Below are positions 18,511 to 28,262 of a stretch of 64,000 bases of DNA, one piece after another. Position numbers and translations under genes: made by a program. Location: the NCBI GenBank assembly GCA_026168805.1, contig JAPFDS010000017.1:1-64000 (forward strand), in the 5' to 3' direction. The notes beneath the pieces are model-generated. The model saw only the letters and a program-made list of their open reading frames with translations. It did no database searches and was not told the origin of the DNA. The stretch is from Caryophanales bacterium. Its GTDB lineage: Bacteria; Bacillota; Bacilli; Bacillales; Amphibacillaceae. How positions within the stretch are numbered: the stretch's first letter is position 1; the number at the start of each line of letters is the position of its first letter.

Positions 18511-19890
18511 TTACAACCGCCTTCTTTGTTGTACACATAAGAAACCAAATACAATTGTCAGCAATGATACGAATGGATATGTTCCAGTAAACACGATTGC
18601 AAAGAGTCCTATCACGACAAATGCATCTGATATGAAAAACTCTCTTTTACTTTTTGCTAATAAGACACTCGCCCGTTCGAGTTCATTATTAAGCGCATAT
18701 ATAGCTACTGAAATAATCAAAGCAACTTCAAGCGGCACCCACCACGTCAAGTGAAAGATATCATAAGCAATGATCGGTACGATTAAAAGAACCCCTCCAT
18801 ATAGATTCCAGCGCAAAAATGATTTCCTAAAAGAGCTGACATCCCATGGTAAAACTTCCAAAACATCTGTTTTAAACCGATCGTAAAATAAACTCGCACT
18901 CATTTTCGTAAATATGTAGACAGATATCGCTATGCTCAAATAAAAGATAAATGGATTGACAAAAATCATTGCCGTCATAAATCCAAGCAAGATTCCGAAC
19001 ATCTGAAAAAGTACGCGTACATTTTTAAGAACATACGAATGCCATAATCGATGATGAATAGAAGCTGCGTGATAGTCAAACTTTTTACGTCTAAATTTCA
19101 ACTTTTGCAAAACATATATGCGCTTTTCACGTTTGAATGGCACCTTTGTAATCGAGGAAATGAGAGGCATTTTCCATACCTTGTGGTCACTTCCTTCCAC
19201 AACTCTTCCCCAATCTACTTGTTTAAGTAGATGTTTCCAGGCAAAAACATTCCATAAAATTATACTTATGAAAACAACGACACTCGCCAAAATTGGCTCG
19301 ATATATATAAGCAATCCTATCAATAATACGGCTCCAAGAAATATGGCTAGTTTGGGTAAAAGTCGTTGTTGATACATTCTCCACAGTGGGGCTGTCATAC
19401 CGATATCAATGAGTACCAATGTGAGAATGTATGCTCCCGTCAACGTGTTGGGTAGGGGAGTGACTACGAACATCAGCCAAAGGATTAAACCGCCACCTAT
19501 ACGTTTCATCCATTTCTCTAGAACAATCACATTCCAAACGTCGCGGAGTCCAAAAGGTAAAATGGATAATTGGTATTCACTACTTGAAAGAATAATCCCT
19601 GGTTGTCTAAAAGCTTGAAACATATACCGAAGCGGATAAATACTGATCACAACTAAAAAGTTCCTCGTTCCGATTTCTTCTAGAAATGCAAATCCATTTT
19701 GTAAAGGATTCGTAAAATTACCCGAAATAAATACCGCTGTTATTATGTATCCTAATAAAGCTAGTGCATAGAGAAGAACGGTTTTGTCAAAGGACATCCG
19801 ATATACTTGTTTGTAAATATTCTTTTTCTTTTTAAAGCGACTACGTTTAATCGTACGATACATCGTAAAAAGCGTTCGATTCACAGTCAT
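18511..19890 (-). CDS. ABC transporter permease, EcsB/YthQ type
   Basis: 459 residues with about ten membrane helices in two groups separated by a basic cytoplasmic loop (WKMPLISSITKVPFKREKR). Matches the EcsB family, including the early segment YPLRYMFQAFRQPG. EcsAB-type transporters affect secretion, sporulation and competence in B. subtilis; the paralogue there is YthPQ. No hit or ecsC neighbour is seen, so this copy is more likely the ythPQ-type pair. The ATG overlaps the stop of the ATPase gene (ATGA), indicating coupling. Confidence 0.85.
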   Translation of the reverse strand: MTVNRTLFTMYRTIKRSRFKKKKNIYKQVYRMSFDKTVLLYALALLGYIITAVFISGNFTNPLQNGFAFLEEIGTRNFLVVISIYPLRYMFQAFRQPGIILSSSEYQLSILPFGLRDVWNVIVLEKWMKRIGGGLILWLMFVVTPLPNTLTGAYILTLVLIDIGMTAPLWRMYQQRLLPKLAIFLGAVLLIGLLIYIEPILASVVVFISIILWNVFAWKHLLKQVDWGRVVEGSDHKVWKMPLISSITKVPFKREKRIYVLQKLKFRRKKFDYHAASIHHRLWHSYVLKNVRVLFQMFGILLGFMTAMIFVNPFIFYLSIAISVYIFTKMSASLFYDRFKTDVLEVLPWDVSSFRKSFLRWNLYGGVLLIVPIIAYDIFHLTWWVPLEVALIISVAIYALNNELERASVLLAKSKREFFISDAFVVIGLFAIVFTGTYPFVSLLTIVFGFLCVQQRRRL

Positions 19891-20579
19891 AAGTCTGAAC
19901 CTCGTTTAATCGTATCGAACGTATCAATCGCCCCTGATTCTATACATGTACCATGTTGGAGTAATATAAACTCATCGGCTATATTACGAATGAGCTCCAA
20001 TTGATGGGAACTAATCATAATCGTCACACCTTCAGAAGCTTTTTGGCGCAACATTTGCTCCATATAATCCATCGCATAAATATCAAGTCCCATAAACGGT
20101 TCATCAATTAACAAGAGGGGAACATCTGGTAAACATGCACAAATGGCTTGGACTTTTTGACGCATTCCTTTTGATAGCTCTTCTGGGTAGTGATCACGTT
20201 TATCTTCTAACTCAAATGCGGTCACATACATATTCGTTCGCTCTTCAAGAATGTCTTCACGCATCTCATAAGCGAGTCCGTACATTTGAAAATGCTGATC
20301 AACCGTTAGTTCAGACAAGAGCATCGGTTCTTCTGGTAAATATGATATATGTCTCTTATATGTTAAAAATGCACTGTCCATATCATGTCCACACACTTCA
20401 ATCGTTCCTTTTACTTTCTCATTCATCCCGATAATCGTTCGGAGAAGCGTTGATTTACCAGCTCCATTGTGCCCAAGCAAAGCTACAACAGATCCTTTTT
20501 TGACCTGTAAGGAGATATCTTTTAAAAGTGTTTGATCACCTATATCTACTTGTAGGTTATCAATTCGAAGTGCATTCAT
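19887..20579 (-). CDS. ABC transporter ATP-binding protein, EcsA/YthP type
   Basis: 230-residue ATPase: Walker A GHNGAGKST, signature LSKGMRQK, Walker B LLLIDEPF and switch His in ISSHQLE. The signature is degenerate (SKGMR instead of SGGQ), as in other EcsA/exporter-type ATPases. Start 20579 uses GGAAGTG. It is the first gene of a two-gene operon with the permease. Confidence 0.9.
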   Translation of the reverse strand: MNALRIDNLQVDIGDQTLLKDISLQVKKGSVVALLGHNGAGKSTLLRTIIGMNEKVKGTIEVCGHDMDSAFLTYKRHISYLPEEPMLLSELTVDQHFQMYGLAYEMREDILEERTNMYVTAFELEDKRDHYPEELSKGMRQKVQAICACLPDVPLLLIDEPFMGLDIYAMDYMEQMLRQKASEGVTIMISSHQLELIRNIADEFILLQHGTCIESGAIDTFDTIKRGSDL

Positions 20580-20658
20580 AGAGTCACTTCCTTTCATTTG
20601 TGAAATATACAGCTCCTTGCTACGATTGTATTACTATGTGAAAGGGGTTGTAAAGCAC

Positions 20659-21306
20659 ATGCTCGCTCTAGATCATATTATTATTCCAGCACATAATCCA
20701 AAAGAAGCTGCAGAAGAATTTGCCCGTAAACATTCCTTGCGTATCACCAAAGGAGGAGAACATCCTCATTGGGGAACATATAATTATCTCGCATACTTTC
20801 AAAATAACGCATATATTGAATGGATTGGAATTAATGATATAGAAGTTGCTCAACAAAGCACCAATCCTCTCATTGAACAAGTGGTCGAAGCTCTATCAAA
20901 TGATATCGAACATCCTGTTCAATATGCTTTACGAACGGATGAAATGAACCAATATATGGAACATTTTGATGCAATGGAATTTGCATATAGCGAACCTTTC
21001 ACAGGTAGTCGTGGACGTCCTGACGGTTCTGTACTCGAGTGGAAAATGCTTTTTCCCATTTGCCCAACGATGAATCCGCTCCCTTTTCTAATTGAATGGG
21101 GAGATGTTCCCAACATACCTACAGATCCTGAGGTAATCAACAAACTGTCGATTACCTCCATTACAGATGAGCGGAAAAATGTGGAATCTTTCAAAAAAAC
21201 ATTTCATTTACCTACACGAGCTGGGTCTGAACGTATCGAACTACAAAATAGTACCATTCATTTACATGTCGGACATCAACTAACATTCAGTATCGATGAA
21301 GAATGA
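20659..21306 (+). CDS. VOC-superfamily protein (glyoxalase-like domain)
   Basis: 215 residues starting MLALDHIIIPAHNP, typical of the glyoxalase_3-like branch of the vicinal-oxygen-chelate fold. His near residue 6 and the acidic YIEWIG segment could bind metal. The substrate is unknown. Start 20659 follows AAAGGGG; the upstream in-frame ATG at 20617 has no site. Confidence 0.85.
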   Translation: MLALDHIIIPAHNPKEAAEEFARKHSLRITKGGEHPHWGTYNYLAYFQNNAYIEWIGINDIEVAQQSTNPLIEQVVEALSNDIEHPVQYALRTDEMNQYMEHFDAMEFAYSEPFTGSRGRPDGSVLEWKMLFPICPTMNPLPFLIEWGDVPNIPTDPEVINKLSITSITDERKNVESFKKTFHLPTRAGSERIELQNSTIHLHVGHQLTFSIDEE

Positions 21307-21311
21307 CAAAA

Positions 21312-21700
21312 AAAGAAGAGATTTGGACAAATCAAAGTTGTATCTCCCAAAATACGAATAACATTCTAATGTAGCGTAGGAAATATACGGAGACAAGTGA
21401 AGAATGAACTGCAATTCTTCTTCCCCGCGGGTCGGCTTAGTACATCACGTCCTGTGATGCCGCCGACACTAGCACGTCCTATGCGTCGGAGCAGAGGCCT
21501 AAGCAAGACCCGGTGCCCCGGTAAGTGTAGTCGTGAGTTGGCTCGCAAAGGCCGGGTTTAGTCGACCTTCCTTAACACGAGGAGGCTTGCCAGCCGCCCG
21601 CAGGAAAGCGAAGTATATTTCCGAAGCGAGTAATTCCGCTTGTTACATTAGAATGTTCGTATTTGAGTTAACTGTAATTCTTTTGTCTCAACCTCTTCTT
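21312..21700. repeat. Long inverted-repeat element, copy 1 (composite)
   Basis: The outer arms match copies 2 and 3: TTGGACAAATCAAAG on the left and TTTGTCTCAACCTCTT on the right, with AACATTCTAATGTA and TACATTAGAATGTT inside them. The centre differs: it is about 145 nt longer and holds a separate hairpin at 21431-21467 (GTCGGC..CATCAC with GTGATG..GCCGAC). The right end lies 1 nt from the stop codon of the minus-strand popT gene. Confidence 0.9.
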
Positions 21701-21701
21701 A

Positions 21702-22520
21702 CTATTCTTTCAGCTCTGTTTTACCAAGCAAAAATGCGATACTTAATCCAATTCCAAACGTCACAATACTTATGATCAATAAGAACGTATCATCCGAAAA
21801 TCCAGGGAAAACGACAACCATTGAACCGATGACAAATCCAATAATGAGTGCATACGTACTTGTCCCGTGGCGCTTTAAGAAATAGTGGATGACCTTACTC
21901 ATCGTCACAATTCCAACAACGACGCCTAGTCCAATCACAATCATCCGATCGAGCTGAAAATTCTTTAGCGCCCCAATAACGGTAGGGTATAAGCCTAAAA
22001 TTAAAAATACCATTGACCCACTAATTCCCGGTAAAATCATCGCAGCACTCGCTAACACTCCTCCGACAAACAAAAGAACATATGTGGAAGCGGTAAGCTC
22101 TGCGATCGCTCCTCCTTCGCTAGGGTCTATGAAAACTTCCAAAGAACCTACAACGACAATACCTATAATGAGCAACACATACTGACTTGCTTTAAATGTA
22201 TGCGACGCATCTGCTTCTTTAAACAAAAACGGAAGCACTCCAATAATTAAACCTAGAAAAAGAAAATGCGTTGGTTCTGTATAATGCACTAATAAATAGT
22301 CCATCAATCTACTTAACACAATCAGTGCTGATCCCATTCCTATTCCTAAAGGAATCAGAAAGCTCAGTTGTTTCGCCCAATGTTTACTAAACAATCCATT
22401 AATCGAAGCAATTAATTCATCATAAATACCAAGTAATAAAGCGATCGTTCCCCCACTTACTCCAGGAATTAACTCGCTTATTCCCATAATAAAACCACGG
22501 TATGTGTTTGTCCACCTCAT
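21702..22520 (-). CDS. popT: Polyprenyl-phosphate transporter (DUF368)
   Basis: 272-residue membrane protein with eight or nine helices. The DUF368 signature appears twice as GVSGGTIALLLGIY near the N-terminus and LPGISGSMVFLILGLY in the middle. DUF368/PopT proteins are reported to recycle undecaprenyl phosphate across the membrane for cell-wall synthesis, notably at alkaline pH, which suits this organism. Start 22520 follows AAAGGAGA; the ORF extension upstream is rejected. Stop codon abuts repeat copy 1. Confidence 0.9.
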   Translation of the reverse strand: MRWTNTYRGFIMGISELIPGVSGGTIALLLGIYDELIASINGLFSKHWAKQLSFLIPLGIGMGSALIVLSRLMDYLLVHYTEPTHFLFLGLIIGVLPFLFKEADASHTFKASQYVLLIIGIVVVGSLEVFIDPSEGGAIAELTASTYVLLFVGGVLASAAMILPGISGSMVFLILGLYPTVIGALKNFQLDRMIVIGLGVVVGIVTMSKVIHYFLKRHGTSTYALIIGFVIGSMVVVFPGFSDDTFLLIISIVTFGIGLSIAFLLGKTELKE

Positions 22521-22899
22521 CTTACAAGTCTCCTTTAATGACACACGCATTTCAATACGTGCTTATCATACCAAATATATGTATCGTATGTATATTCTTA
22601 ATGAATAAAACTATTCATGGAAATGGTTTATAATCAGCCAAATTCATGGTGAAAGTTTTTATTTTTTTAAATAAACAATTCATTATACGACAAACAAAAT
22701 ATCATTGTCAATAGTAAATTTGATGTTTTCACAAATATATGTTATTCTATAGTTAGAATAGTTTTAAATTGTAATGAACAATCGTACACAACTTTCTTTT
22801 AAAGAAGACTTGAGTACGTTTTTTTAATGGTATAAACAACCTCACACAACAAAGATGTACCAATGCTATATCATTACTTTATATAAGGAGAGTTGATTC
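22521..22899. promoter_or_regulatory. Divergent AT-rich promoter region
   Basis: About 380 nt between popT and the gene at 22900, very AT-rich with no ORF. A plausible rightward promoter TTGATG, 17 nt, TATTCT lies at about 22720-22748, some 150 nt before the next start codon. No operator is obvious. Confidence 0.45.
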
Positions 22900-23739
22900 G
22901 TGAATTTAATTAATAAAAAGGTAACTCACAAGGTTTTTGGCGAAGGAAACATCATCGAACAAGACGATTCAATTATCACAATTGATTTTGATAAAGACCT
23001 TAAGAAATTTGTTTATCCAGATGCATTTAAATCTTTCATTACGCTGAATGATGAAAAAATAGCCGAAGTTTTTGAAGAGGTATTTTTGAAGCGTATGAAA
23101 GAAGAAGAAGCTCGTCAAGAAAGACTTGAAGAAGAAAGAAGACAGCGCGCACTTGAACAAGAGCGTAGAGCTTTACTAAGAAATCACAAGATTCATGAAA
23201 GCTCACAAATTGTTTTCTGGCTGGATGAAGAAGAACAACAAAATGTGTTTACAGACTGGCAGGTTTTCACAGGTACAGTTCAAAGTGGGAAAAGCAAAGG
23301 ACAGCCAAACAGAGCCGTTCGCTTGCGCCCAAATAGTGCTGGGCTTTTAACAGTAAGAGAATCTGATCAAGAAGAAACTGAAAGGCGCATTATTGGAATT
23401 TACATGGTAGGTGAGATGTTTTCTGGACAGTTAAGTGAAGACGGTATAGTTCCAGCTCATGAGGAATTCAGAATTGAGCTCTCAGAAAAAGAAGCAGATC
23501 AAATGCTTTTCTGGAATTACTATTTGAACAAAAACTATCCAGACCGTACAGCATGGAACTCAGGTAAATACCGTTATTTTGATAATGTATGGACGGCGCA
23601 AATCTTAAAAGATATCATCGCACTTAAAACAGATGAAGAAGAAATCAAACATGCGCAAAGCTTTTTAGAATACTTCTGTAAATTGAACGTTCTTGATATC
23701 AATGATATTCCTGAAGCGAGCGGTGCTTTAAAACAATAA
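22900..23739 (+). CDS. Conserved hypothetical with N-terminal beta-barrel-like segment
   Basis: 279 residues. The first 50 (KVTHKVFGEGNIIEQDDS) resemble the small barrel seen at the C-terminus of PcrA-like helicases and in CarD-like proteins. A charged coiled coil (about 65-100, rich in EERRQRALEQ) follows, then an unassigned 180-residue domain with aromatic patches (MLFWNYYLNKNYPDRTAW). I cannot name a function. The start has AAGGAGAG at a good spacing. Monocistronic with its own terminator. Confidence 0.78.
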   Translation: MNLINKKVTHKVFGEGNIIEQDDSIITIDFDKDLKKFVYPDAFKSFITLNDEKIAEVFEEVFLKRMKEEEARQERLEEERRQRALEQERRALLRNHKIHESSQIVFWLDEEEQQNVFTDWQVFTGTVQSGKSKGQPNRAVRLRPNSAGLLTVRESDQEETERRIIGIYMVGEMFSGQLSEDGIVPAHEEFRIELSEKEADQMLFWNYYLNKNYPDRTAWNSGKYRYFDNVWTAQILKDIIALKTDEEEIKHAQSFLEYFCKLNVLDINDIPEASGALKQ

Positions 23740-23752
23740 TTTTCTAAAGATA

Positions 23753-23790
23753 GACGCGATTCTAATCATAAGAATCGCGTTATTTTATTT
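23753..23790 (+). terminator. Terminator after the 22900 gene
   Basis: ACGCGATTCT pairs with AGAATCGCGT and is followed by TTATTTTATTT. Confidence 0.87.
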
Positions 23791-23810
23791 CATTCTGGAT
23801 TTCAAACAAA

Positions 23811-23855
23811 AAAGAGTGTAGAGGATTTTACTCCCTACACTCTTTTTTGTTTGAA
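23811..23855. terminator. Long hairpin terminator after the S8 protease gene
   Basis: A 20-bp perfect stem running from TTCAAACAAAAAAGAGTGTA to its complement, with A- and T-runs on the two sides. It ends the minus-strand protease transcript 4 nt after the stop codon and can act in both directions. Confidence 0.93.
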
Positions 23856-23858
23856 AGC

Positions 23859-26800
23859 TTACTCATCATCTACATTAATGAATAGGAGACCATCCGCTAA
23901 TTCAGTTGCGACGTTCTCATAATCATCACGAACTTTTACTTCAATCTTTGCACCGTCAGCGTAAGCATTATTTGGTACTGTCCAGTAACCAACGTACGTA
24001 CCGTCTTCCATTTCCATCATAGGAAGTTCTGTTGGGTTGGATTGTACACTATTTACGTCTGTTAGTGGCATATGGACAACGAATGTAGCACGTAATCCTG
24101 GCTCACTTTCCATTTCAATCTTCACGCTCTTACCAGTTTCAAGATATACATCTTCTTCTGGTGTTACGTTTGAAATTTCCGGTGCATTGTATTTCACATC
24201 AATCGTTACGGATTCAGTCGTTTTATTTCCTGCCTCATCAACAGCTGTTACTTCAATAACGTTCTCACCATTATCTAGCAAAATACGCTTGGAGTAATCC
24301 TCACCGTCAATATCAGCTTTTTGACCATTTACTTCTACATAATCTAAGTTTTCATCCGTTACAGTTCCTTCAACAGTAACTGTTTCACGATTCGTCTTAT
24401 CTCCGTGCTGAGGATTATCAATCGTTAATTCTGGTGCGATTGTGTCGAGTGTAACTGTGACAGGCTCAGACTCCCCTACGGAGGATTCGTTTAGTAATGA
24501 GATAACGGTTAATTCATTATCCCCTTCTGTTAATGTTGTATCAAAACTAAATTGTCCATCTTCATCAACTTCTACTGTGTCAACTTCTTCTCCATTATTC
24601 ATTAGTTGAGCAGTCGTTGTTGGTGATGCCGTTCCTTCAATTGTGATATCTTCTTCATTCGTTATTTGGTTTTCTGATGGTGAACTAATGACAGGTGATT
24701 CGACTTCATAAGATACACGTGAGCGAATCATATAGTTTCCTTCATCTGCTGGTGATTTCGACCATGCTCCACCAACATACTGATAACTTCTTTCAGCATT
24801 AGGGCTTGTTTCATCGGTTGCAAGTCCTGGCGATAGGTCACTAATATCTGTTTGGATATAAACCATATAGAAATCGCCGTCTACGACAATATTGTGTTCT
24901 GATAAGTCAACAACTGTCCAATCATCTTTATCACGTAGAGCTTCTGCATCCACTGGACCTGCAAGTTTTTCACCTGGTGTGCCATCTGGACCTGTAGCAT
25001 CCCAAACTTCAACTTGGAAGTCTACTCCACCTGGAACAGGAAACTCAGGATCCCAGAACTTGAAGACTCCATCTGTTACGATTGCAGAATCCTTTCCTTC
25101 TGGCAATGACATTTTTACAGCCCAGCCATTACCTGCATCGTAAAATACTCTTGCGTTATCTGCCGAACCATCATCATATCCAATTTCCCCTCCAGGATAC
25201 GTGTAGTAAGGCTCTAATTCAACATTCACATCTACCGTTCCTTCTTCAACAGTTACTTCAACTTCCGCACCATGATAGTTTCGTGCCATTACTTTTAATG
25301 TGTACGTTCCTTCATAGGCAGTCATTTCGAAGTTCCCGTTTTCATCTGTTTCTACCGGTTCAACGTTCGCGTCTTCAACAAGTAATACTGTCGCTTCTTC
25401 AATTGCTTCTCCACTATTCTCATCTACAACGGCCCCCGTAATATCACCTTGCGGAAGTTCGTCCAATGAGAAGTTCGCTGTTGAAGTTTCTCCATCTTCT
25501 ACCGTCACAGATTGTTGAGCAGATTCAAATCCATATGCTCCTGCTTCTACGGTAAATTCTCCAGTTGGATGTGTGATTGAATACGTTCCATCTGCTGGAT
25601 TTGTATTTACCGTCCGGTCAGTCTCAAGTATATTAACGGTTGCCCCTAACGGTAAATCTACTGGTGCAATAACACCGGCATCTTTTTCTTCAGATCCCTC
25701 AGATTGATCCGCACTTTCATCTTCACTCTTCGCTTTTTCTTTCTCTTTTTGCTTTTCTTTCTCTTTTTCTTTTTCTTTTTCTTTGTCATTATTATTACCT
25801 AAGGATGGACCTGGTGCTATTGATGGCTTGCTGATCATGTCTCCAAATCTATAATCCATAACTCCTAAGTGAACATCAGAGTTCTCTTCATCGGCTTCTG
25901 TTGATTCATCTGTCAATGATACTTGGTCAATATACCATCCATCATACGTTCCGGAAAAATCTGATGTTGCATTAAATCCGACGTAAATTGTTTGTCCGCT
26001 ATACTCAGACAAATCAATTTCATCATTTTCCCAACCATCTGATAATCCTTCGAACGTTGCAAGTTCCGTCCATTCTTCCATATCTGTAGAAACGACTACA
26101 TAACCAAAGTCATAGGCTGATCCGGATGAAAATATCTCCAGGTCATACCAATGATCTATTTGTAAATAAGATTCTCCTTCTGGTAATGTTACAGGTGGTA
26201 ATGTTAAAGTGGCATCCATACTGTTAGCATATTCACCAGATAAGTTCGTTGCATATACATGATCACCCGTATTTGCTTCTCCTGGTCCGGACGTTGGTTC
26301 ACCCCACTCCCAACTATTTTCATCTCCAAATGAATTCCACTGCGGGTCAGTGGCAAAATCTTCTGCATACCCTGGTGAAATTCCTTCCTTGATTTCAACT
26401 GAATATTCATCACTTACGACCTCATTATTACCAAAATCATGAACAGTGATTGTATACGTAAGCGTATCTCCATCTATATCCTCTCCAGGGATGACCGCTT
26501 CGTAAACACCATCAGTGAAGTCACCAGAAACAATATCTGCTTCTACTGTCTTTACATCAGAACCATCTACTTGATAGTCAATTTCAACGTTGGTAACGCT
26601 TACATTATCAGTCGCTTCAATTCCCAATTTTAAGTCCATCGTAACATACGTTTCCGTTAATGGATCATGACTAAATTCAGGTGCTTCATCGTCTTCACCA
26701 TCTTTAGTAACTTGTCCTTCAACTGTACCTAGACCATCTAAAATAGATGATACTGCGTCACCTGCGTTTACAATACCATGGCCATATCCATCATTTGGAA

Positions 26801-28262
26801 CTTCCGTATACTCATCATCTGTTCTCGGTGTTGCTGTATTTATCAAAATCTCTTCCATTTCATCAACAGTAATATTTGCATTTATTTGACGTAACATAGC
26901 AGCAACTGCCGCAACCGCTGGTCCTGCCATTGATGTTCCATTCCAGCCACCTTCATAACCACTTCCAGGAACTGTGGAACGAATATTTACACCAGGTGCT
27001 GAAATATCTGGTTTAATTTCATCATATGGTGATGGTCCCCTTAATGAAAAATCAGCAATCATATCGTCACTATCTGTTGCTCCAGTAGCAAATGAAACTG
27101 GATAGTTTGCTGGTACTGCAATCGATCCTGGACCTCCTGGATTCGTTAACGTTGTGTTTCCTGCTGAAAATTCAGGGAATATTCCATATTCACGCCAATT
27201 TTCAACTGCTTCTAAATACCATTCGTCTAATCCTGGTCCTCCACCCCACGAGTTGTTTACAACATCTGGAGCTAAATCAACACGTCCACCTGGTTCAAGT
27301 ATCCAATCCGCAGCTGATAATAAAGTTGCGTCCGTAGTATCCCCTGCTGCATCAAAAACCTTTGCAGAGATCCACTCGGCTCCCGGAGCAACACCAACTT
27401 GATTTGATCCGTCGGGTTCACTACCCACCATCGTACCAGTAACGTGTGTTCCATGTCCGTTGTCATCATATGCTTCCGTTTTCCCAGCATCCGTAGCATC
27501 ATAAAAGCTATATTCATGATCTACTTCATCAGTTGATTCGTCATACCCACGATATTTTTCTTTTAATCCTGGGTGATCCCACTCTGCACCAGTATCAAGA
27601 CTCGCTACAACTGTTCCCGTTCCGTCTATGCCCATTCCCCATGCATCTGGTGCATTGATACGATCTACGTTCCATTCTACATCTTCCAGATTCGATTCTG
27701 GAGCTTTCTCTTCCGTCTTAGTCGTCGTATGCAATTCTCTCGTCTCGTTTTTCAGAAGTTTATCAACCTCTTCAAATGTTGCAATTTTTTCAGCCACTTC
27801 TTTTGTGGATGTTACAGACATTCCATTCACAATATTATAAGATTCGTAGTCAGTTACGTTTCCAGCTTCCATTTGTTCTTCTAAGAATGCCATAACGTTT
27901 TTTTGTGACTCAAACGAAGTTGATTTTAATTCAGATAAAATAGCCGAGCGCTGTAACAGCTGTGTTTCCTGACCTGATAAATCAGATAAACTTGCTTGAT
28001 CGCCTGCTTCTTCAGCTACCTTCTTTACTTCTGCTTTCTCAGTGAATTTAACTAAGAAAGTCACTTGATCTTCCTTGTCAAAGTCACCCATTAACCGCTC
28101 GCTCATTTTTTCCTTCACATTTAATTTTGCATCATGTGCAGAGCGATGTAGTCCGTTACTTGATTCCGCTACGGCAAATGCAGGTGTTGTTAAGGAAAAC
28201 ACCATTAAAAACGTTGCAATCATACTAAATAGACTTGCTTTTTGTTTTCTCTTAAATATCAA
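23859..28262 (-). CDS. bpr: Bacillopeptidase F-like secreted subtilase
   Basis: About 1,467 residues. Signal peptide (to about 30), inhibitor-like propeptide, then a subtilisin domain with Asp (VASLDTGAEWDHPGL, about 223), His (DDNGHGTHVTG, about 272) and Ser (GTSMAGPAVAA, about 444). Next come a MAM/immune-inhibitor-A-like domain (about 640-785), a KEKEKEKQKEKEK linker (about 826-845), two carboxypeptidase-regulatory-like folds and Ig-like repeats at the C-terminus. This architecture matches B. subtilis Bpr. Start is TTG at 28262 after GGAGGG. No sorting motif is seen, so it is probably released and processed. Confidence 0.92.
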   Translation of the reverse strand: MIFKRKQKASLFSMIATFLMVFSLTTPAFAVAESSNGLHRSAHDAKLNVKEKMSERLMGDFDKEDQVTFLVKFTEKAEVKKVAEEAGDQASLSDLSGQETQLLQRSAILSELKSTSFESQKNVMAFLEEQMEAGNVTDYESYNIVNGMSVTSTKEVAEKIATFEEVDKLLKNETRELHTTTKTEEKAPESNLEDVEWNVDRINAPDAWGMGIDGTGTVVASLDTGAEWDHPGLKEKYRGYDESTDEVDHEYSFYDATDAGKTEAYDDNGHGTHVTGTMVGSEPDGSNQVGVAPGAEWISAKVFDAAGDTTDATLLSAADWILEPGGRVDLAPDVVNNSWGGGPGLDEWYLEAVENWREYGIFPEFSAGNTTLTNPGGPGSIAVPANYPVSFATGATDSDDMIADFSLRGPSPYDEIKPDISAPGVNIRSTVPGSGYEGGWNGTSMAGPAVAAVAAMLRQINANITVDEMEEILINTATPRTDDEYTEVPNDGYGHGIVNAGDAVSSILDGLGTVEGQVTKDGEDDEAPEFSHDPLTETYVTMDLKLGIEATDNVSVTNVEIDYQVDGSDVKTVEADIVSGDFTDGVYEAVIPGEDIDGDTLTYTITVHDFGNNEVVSDEYSVEIKEGISPGYAEDFATDPQWNSFGDENSWEWGEPTSGPGEANTGDHVYATNLSGEYANSMDATLTLPPVTLPEGESYLQIDHWYDLEIFSSGSAYDFGYVVVSTDMEEWTELATFEGLSDGWENDEIDLSEYSGQTIYVGFNATSDFSGTYDGWYIDQVSLTDESTEADEENSDVHLGVMDYRFGDMISKPSIAPGPSLGNNNDKEKEKEKEKEKQKEKEKAKSEDESADQSEGSEEKDAGVIAPVDLPLGATVNILETDRTVNTNPADGTYSITHPTGEFTVEAGAYGFESAQQSVTVEDGETSTANFSLDELPQGDITGAVVDENSGEAIEEATVLLVEDANVEPVETDENGNFEMTAYEGTYTLKVMARNYHGAEVEVTVEEGTVDVNVELEPYYTYPGGEIGYDDGSADNARVFYDAGNGWAVKMSLPEGKDSAIVTDGVFKFWDPEFPVPGGVDFQVEVWDATGPDGTPGEKLAGPVDAEALRDKDDWTVVDLSEHNIVVDGDFYMVYIQTDISDLSPGLATDETSPNAERSYQYVGGAWSKSPADEGNYMIRSRVSYEVESPVISSPSENQITNEEDITIEGTASPTTTAQLMNNGEEVDTVEVDEDGQFSFDTTLTEGDNELTVISLLNESSVGESEPVTVTLDTIAPELTIDNPQHGDKTNRETVTVEGTVTDENLDYVEVNGQKADIDGEDYSKRILLDNGENVIEVTAVDEAGNKTTESVTIDVKYNAPEISNVTPEEDVYLETGKSVKIEMESEPGLRATFVVHMPLTDVNSVQSNPTELPMMEMEDGTYVGYWTVPNNAYADGAKIEVKVRDDYENVATELADGLLFINVDDE

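Noticed and set aside
18511..20579. Canonical ecsABC operon
   Set aside because: No hit gene or ecsC is beside the pair; the ythPQ-type paralogue is more likely.
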